Under the pieces are notes generated by a model that searched no databases, was not told the origin of the DNA, and saw only the letters and a list, made by a program, of their open reading frames with translations. From Gentiana macrophylla (lineage: Eukaryota; Streptophyta; Magnoliopsida; Gentianales; Gentianaceae), in contig CM047805.1 in the NCBI GenBank assembly GCA_026214975.1, positions 66,131,383 through 66,195,382 on the forward strand: a stretch of DNA of 64,000 bases. The letters are read 5' to 3'. Every line of letters starts with the position of its first letter. Positions within the stretch are counted from its first letter, which is position 1. The position numbers and the translations under genes were made by a program. This document shows positions 60,332 to 64,000 of this stretch, one piece after another.

Positions 60332-60830
60332 TGAATGCAATAGTAATCCAATAGTTCAGTTCAATAGTAATCCAATAACCGGTGCATTGAAGGCAGCTTG
60401 TTATGATAATCATGGATAAACAGTTCCGTATATTTGAATTGGATCCCAATGTATGAAGCAGCCATGCAGCGATATTAGCATTATGACTGTATGAATCAAA
60501 TTTTGGGCTTATGATACTATTTAATGATATTGTTTGAAATATATTTTATTACTATCTTAATTTTTATTTTTATTTTTGGGGCATACTGACGTTGAACTCA
60601 CGGCCATTAATTGAGATTATTATCATTGTTAATTGTCGTTTTTTCTGTTCAACTCTGATAATAGGTTTATCATACACATCTGTAAATTATTTTTCCACTA
60701 ATAAGCATAGTATAATTGGAATACTTGTAAAAAGTCTAATAGGTTAAAACTTTAAACCGATTGTCATTGATTCAATCAATGTATGTGGACACTGTATTTA
60801 TAAACACGCCTATGCACTGTTCTGGACTGC
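60332..60830. other. BRCT 3' region and probable LTR of a Copia remnant
   Basis: No gene. Just before the BRCT stop and again after it, AATAGTAATCCAATA and GTTCAGTTCAA phrases repeat (60280-60380). From about 60660 to 60830 the minus strand looks like Copia U3 (TATA-like GTGTTTATAAATAC near 60790-60805), following the RNase H remnant. The LTR edges are not clear. Confidence 0.4.
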
Positions 60831-61221
60831 GAGAAAAAAAGGCCCAACTTGACATTGAACTGCGTAAATGGTGGCGAGAGAGAGGCTTAGTCAATGCATT
60901 GGCAAGCTGATCAGCATTAGAGACATGGGAGATTTGAACTAAGCCCTGTTAAACTTGCTCACGAATAAAGTGATAATCAATGGCAATGTGGTTCTTACGA
61001 GAGTGAAACAGGGTTCGCAGACAAGTGCGTGGTACAAGCATTATCACTGAAAATGACCGGCGTTGTAGAAGAATGAAACCTGAGATCATGCAAGAGGAAG
61101 GATACCCAAGATAATTCAGCAGCCGTGGACGCAACCGAACGACATTCAGCCTCAGTGGAAGAGCGTGCAACGGAGGATTGTTTCTCGAACACCAGGAAAT
61201 CAGATCACGACCAAAGAAAAC
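60831..61221 (-). pseudogene. Copia RNase H remnant (Ale-like)
   Basis: The minus-strand reading gives VFFGRDLISW just inside the cut edge. Then comes KQSSVARSSTEAECRSVAST, AAELSWVSFLLHDL, FSDNACTTHLSANPV, a frameshift to RKNHIAIDYHFIREQV and, after a stop, NADQLANALTKPLS. These are the Copia RNase H boxes in order. The 5' side is cut at 61221 by the younger plus-strand Copia element. Confidence 0.88.
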
Positions 61222-61738
61222 TGTTGGAGAAAATGTCCATTTATGTCCATACTCTTAGTGGCCATAAAACATGAGTTAGTGGCCTTAACTTTTACTTAGT
61301 GCCATAAGTGAATAGTAGTGGTCATTATTGAGAGTTAAAGACCTTAGGAGTGGGAGTTACTTTTTCCACCTATATAAACCCTCTTTGGTGGAAATGTCAC
61401 AATACAAGTTTTACAAAATAATACTTTTTCCATCTCATATAGTAAGGTAGTTTGTTTTTTGTTGAAGAAATTCTGAAGCACCAAGAGTTCGTTGAGTTCG
61501 TGGTCGAAGTACCTCAATCACCGAGCAGGTAATTGGGTTATCATGGGAGACAAGTGCTAAAACCGTAGGCTTGCGGAGCATAATTGTCTTAAGGATGTAG
61601 ATTAGCTCGTCCCGGTTACATATCCTTGTTGTTTTTCTTTCTGTTTTTTTCTTTCTGTTTGTGAATATAATAAAATTGTTCTTCATCTTTTCTGTTCTTT
61701 ATTTTTTACTTTCGCATTGTAATACTTTGGGTATAACA
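61222..61738 (+). repeat. 5' LTR of the non-autonomous Copia element (3' edge uncertain)
   Basis: It starts TGTTGGAG. A TATA box CCTATATAAACCC lies at 61369-61381 and a polyadenylation-like AATAAAA near 61669. The 3' edge is placed at GGGTATAACA (61738) by the TGTT...AACA rule. No standard tRNA primer site follows directly, so the edge is uncertain. Confidence 0.6.
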
Positions 61739-61884
61739 AGCTTAAGACAATTCTTTTCAGAGCCTCTTTGCTCTAAAAAGTATATCTTTGCGAAATGAAA
61801 AATAAATTTCAGTCTGCTTGCTGATCTTTTTATTTTTTCTGTTCGTTCTGAGTATCATCTGTGATACTCAGTTGGTCGGTGTCT

Positions 61885-62150
61885 CCTTTTTGGTATCAGT
61901 TTCTGGTAAAACCGGTCCTTTCTTTTTTTGGTATTGGTTTTTTTTTATTTTAAAAACCGGTCCATCTCCTTTTTGGTATCGGTTTCTGGTAAAACCGGTC
62001 CGTTTTTTTTTTGGTATTGGTTTTTGGTAAAAACCGGTCCATCTTCCTTTTTGGTATTGGTTTCTGGTAAAACTGGTCTGTTTTTTTGGTATTGGTTTTT
62101 GGTAAAAACCGGTTCATCTTCCTTTTTTATCGTTTTCTGGCAAACACGAT
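61885..62150 (+). repeat. Leader minisatellite of PBS-like units
   Basis: Units of about 35-40 bp, TTTTTGGTATYGGTTTYTGG followed by TAAAACCGGTCCRTCTTCC, repeat about seven times with varying T-run lengths. The first unit contains TTTTTGGTATCAGTTTC, which shares TGGTATCAG with the initiator-Met primer-binding site. The array lies between LTR and gag. The readings across it (61818-62200) follow from the repeat. Confidence 0.85.
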
Positions 62151-62418
62151 TTTACGCTTTTGTCTCGTTTTTGGCTAAAACGACTCGGTTGTGTTGTTGA
62201 TCTTGCTTTTGTTACAAGCAGAAATGACTCGAGTCAGCGATGCGTCTGCGTGACAACTACTATTGGAACCACATCAACCACAAGTCCGAATCCACTTTTG
62301 GATGCTAATGTGTCTTTGTGACACAACCTCGTTGTTACCATTCTTTGGTACTTCTCATACTTTCATGGAGAGAAACCGAAAAGTTCAATGGCCTAAATTT
62401 CAAGCGTTGGCGTAGAAG

Positions 62419-63261
62419 ATGTTGTTCTATCTCACTACACTTGGACTAGCAATGATGCTCACTGAAGAGAAACCAGTTGTGCCTCCTGAAAACACTGAGC
62501 ACAGGGTGTTGCTGGCTGTAGAGAGTTGGAAGCATAGTGATTTTCTATGCAAAAATTATATTTTGAATTGCGTAGATAATAGTCTGTATGGTGTTTATTC
62601 TATGTATGAAAGTGCAAAAACACTATGGCTTGCATTAAAGAAAAAATATAAAACTGAAGATGCAGGCGCTAAGAAATTTATAGTGGGTAAATTTCTGGAC
62701 TATAAGATGGTCGATTCCAAAATTGTTATTAAACAAGTTGAGGAATTACAAATCATTATATCCGAAATTTTAGAAGAAGATATGATGATAAGTGAGAATT
62801 TTCAAGTAGCCTGTGTGATTGAGAAACTTCCTGAATCTTGGAGGGAGTATAAGAGTTATCTCAAACACAAGCGAAAGCAAATGTCAATGGAGGATCTGAT
62901 TGTCCGACTCCGTATAGAGGAGGACAATAAGGGCTCCGAAAGAAAATCTGTTGTGCAGGTTGGACAGGCCAAAGCTCATGTTGCTGAGGTAAAGAATCAG
63001 AAAAGGAAGAAATCTGGTCAATCTTCCAAGAAAAATGCTGAATCTTACAAGAAACCACAGACTGTGTACAAGTTCAATGGCAACTGTAACAATTGTGGAA
63101 AGTTTGGGCACCGTGCTGCTGAGTGCCGTTCAAAGAAGCCAATTCAGCCAATGGCACATCTGGTTGAAACTGATGGTGATGAGGAAATGTTCTGCGTTGT
63201 GGTGTCAGAATGTAACTTTGTGGGGAATCCAAGGCAATGGTTTGTGGACACTGGAGCCACA

Positions 63262-63292
<31 letters not shown>

Positions 63293-63414
63293 AACAACTG
63301 ATCTCTAACGGCGTGATTTCCGTCGATTTTGTTAAATCGAAGGACAATCTTGCGGATCCGCTAACAAAAGGTTTACCTAGAGATCAAATGTCAAAATTGA
63401 CATACGGAATGTGA
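62419..63414 (+). CDS. Copia gag-protease start fused in frame to RNase H tail
   Basis: This is a 331-aa open frame without stops. Residues about 1-190 are a UBN2-type gag (MLTEEKPVVPPENTE, LWLALKKKYKTEDAG, IEKLPESWREYKSYL). Residues about 224-237 are a zinc knuckle CNNCGKFGHRAAEC. Residues about 274-284 are the protease start WFVDTGATRHI. It runs directly into RRRHNTIKQLISNGVISVDF and KSKDNLADPLTKGL, which in full Copia elements close RNase H. The protease active-site Asp-Thr-Gly is kept, but the rest of the domain is lost. The start at 62419 is the first long-frame ATG; upstream codons (NGLNFKRWRRR-like) suggest gag originally began earlier in another frame. Confidence 0.88.
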
Positions 63415-63972
63415 CTGCCAATTACGACAGAAACTTTGTAATCGTAACCCTACCATGTTGACTGGAGATCCCAAGATCATGGTTCAAAGGACAACTAAGT
63501 TATGAAGGTTCATTGAACACTTACCCATTCTATGAATAAAAGTGTTATATCATCGGTGTGTAAGGATAAGTGAAAACTTTTAATGATTCCTATAGCTTGA
63601 TTAAATTCGATTAGGGTATGGCAGAATACTCTTGATAGGAGGTCACCTATGTAAGTGTGAAGTGGGGCCGCTTCTGTGAGAATTCAGTGGCTTGAAATCT
63701 CTAATGCACTTTCTGAAACCAGGGTGTTTCATGGCCAAAATGAGCACAACTATGAGAACCAATACGTGTTAAGGGAAATATTGTGTGAGCTATTGTTTGG
63801 TTTTACATTAAAGGCTGAACGGTTCAAGACATAGTTCACTGATTAGCCGAGTAGATCCGATAGTATTTCACTAAGGCAGGTTCAAAGCCAAAAGCTACTT
63901 CTCCTGATGCAATATTTTCTGTCAGAATCTCTTCAGGGTCTGCATTTACATTAATGTCCATTTGTGGGGGAT

Positions 63973-64000
63973 TGTTGGAGAAAATGTCCATTTATGTCCA
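63973..64000 (+). repeat. Start of the 3' LTR (cut by window end)
   Basis: The 28 bases match 61222-61249 exactly. They follow TTTGTGGGGGAT, a polypurine tract. The rest of the LTR and the target-site duplication lie beyond the window. Confidence 0.92.

Larger units (their letters stand above)
61222..64000 (+). mobile_element. Non-autonomous Copia element with internal deletion (3' end outside window)
   Basis: The 5' LTR starts TGTTGGAGAAAATGTCC at 61222. The same sequence restarts at 63973 after a polypurine tract TTTGTGGGGGAT, so the internal region spans to 63972. One ORF (62419-63414) encodes gag, the start of protease and the tail of RNase H only. INT, RT and most of RNase H are absent. 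The element cuts the Copia RNase H remnant. The left flank is AAAAC; the right flank is outside the window. Confidence 0.92.

Overview
The window looks like nuclear DNA of a flowering plant, most likely a eudicot. It is AT-rich, its one recognisable host gene has many short GT-AG introns, and most of the rest is decayed plant-type transposable elements. Gypsy (Athila-like, Tat-like, chromovirus-like), Copia, MULE, CACTA and hAT-MITE classes are all represented. No rRNA or tRNA gene, CRISPR array or bacterial operon was found. The species cannot be named from the sequence alone.

Layout. 1-29689 is a nest of LTR retrotransposons. An Athila-like element on the minus strand (1-2943) cuts a chromovirus-like gag-protease (2944 to about 6230, minus). 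A plus-strand Athila-like 3' end with a 1.5 kb LTR follows (about 6240-8475). It abuts a truncated Tat-like element (8476-14663, minus), whose 5' LTR cuts a Copia element in its reverse transcriptase (14664-29689, minus). That Copia element holds two complete younger insertions with matching 5-bp target-site duplications: a gag-only gypsy-type element (17717-20901, CTTGT) and a full-length Copia element (23854-29328, TCTAC).

29690-50030 is a DNA-transposon district. It has a broken MULE transposase gene, a broken GRF zinc-finger gene, a broken 'putative plant transposon protein' gene next to a 59-bp minisatellite, a 3.5 kb CACTA element without transposase (TSD TTA), three related small coiled-coil ORFs (all broken), and a Ulp1-protease/DUF1985 gene of the type carried by MULEs. 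An hAT-type MITE (TSD GACTCCTT) sits inside the last gene. A MULE-like terminus ends about 150 bp before the next gene.

50185-60331 is the only clear host gene, a multi-exon gene for a BRCT-domain protein of the plant DNA-repair type. It has an in-frame TGA, and its probable second exon has no AG acceptor and contains a frameshift, so this copy may be decaying. Its second intron holds a degenerate Copia RT-RNase H fragment with an LTR.

60332-64000 has a Copia RNase H remnant (minus) cut by a younger plus-strand Copia element. The younger element's single ORF joins gag and the start of protease to the end of RNase H in frame. Its leader carries a minisatellite built from a primer-binding-site-like unit, and the window ends 28 bp into its 3' LTR.

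The elements do not form one pathway. The cis-signals (LTRs, PBS, PPT, TSDs) allow a partial insertion history to be read. The candidates most worth following are the small coiled-coil family, the in-frame gag::RNase H fusion element, and the state of the BRCT gene.
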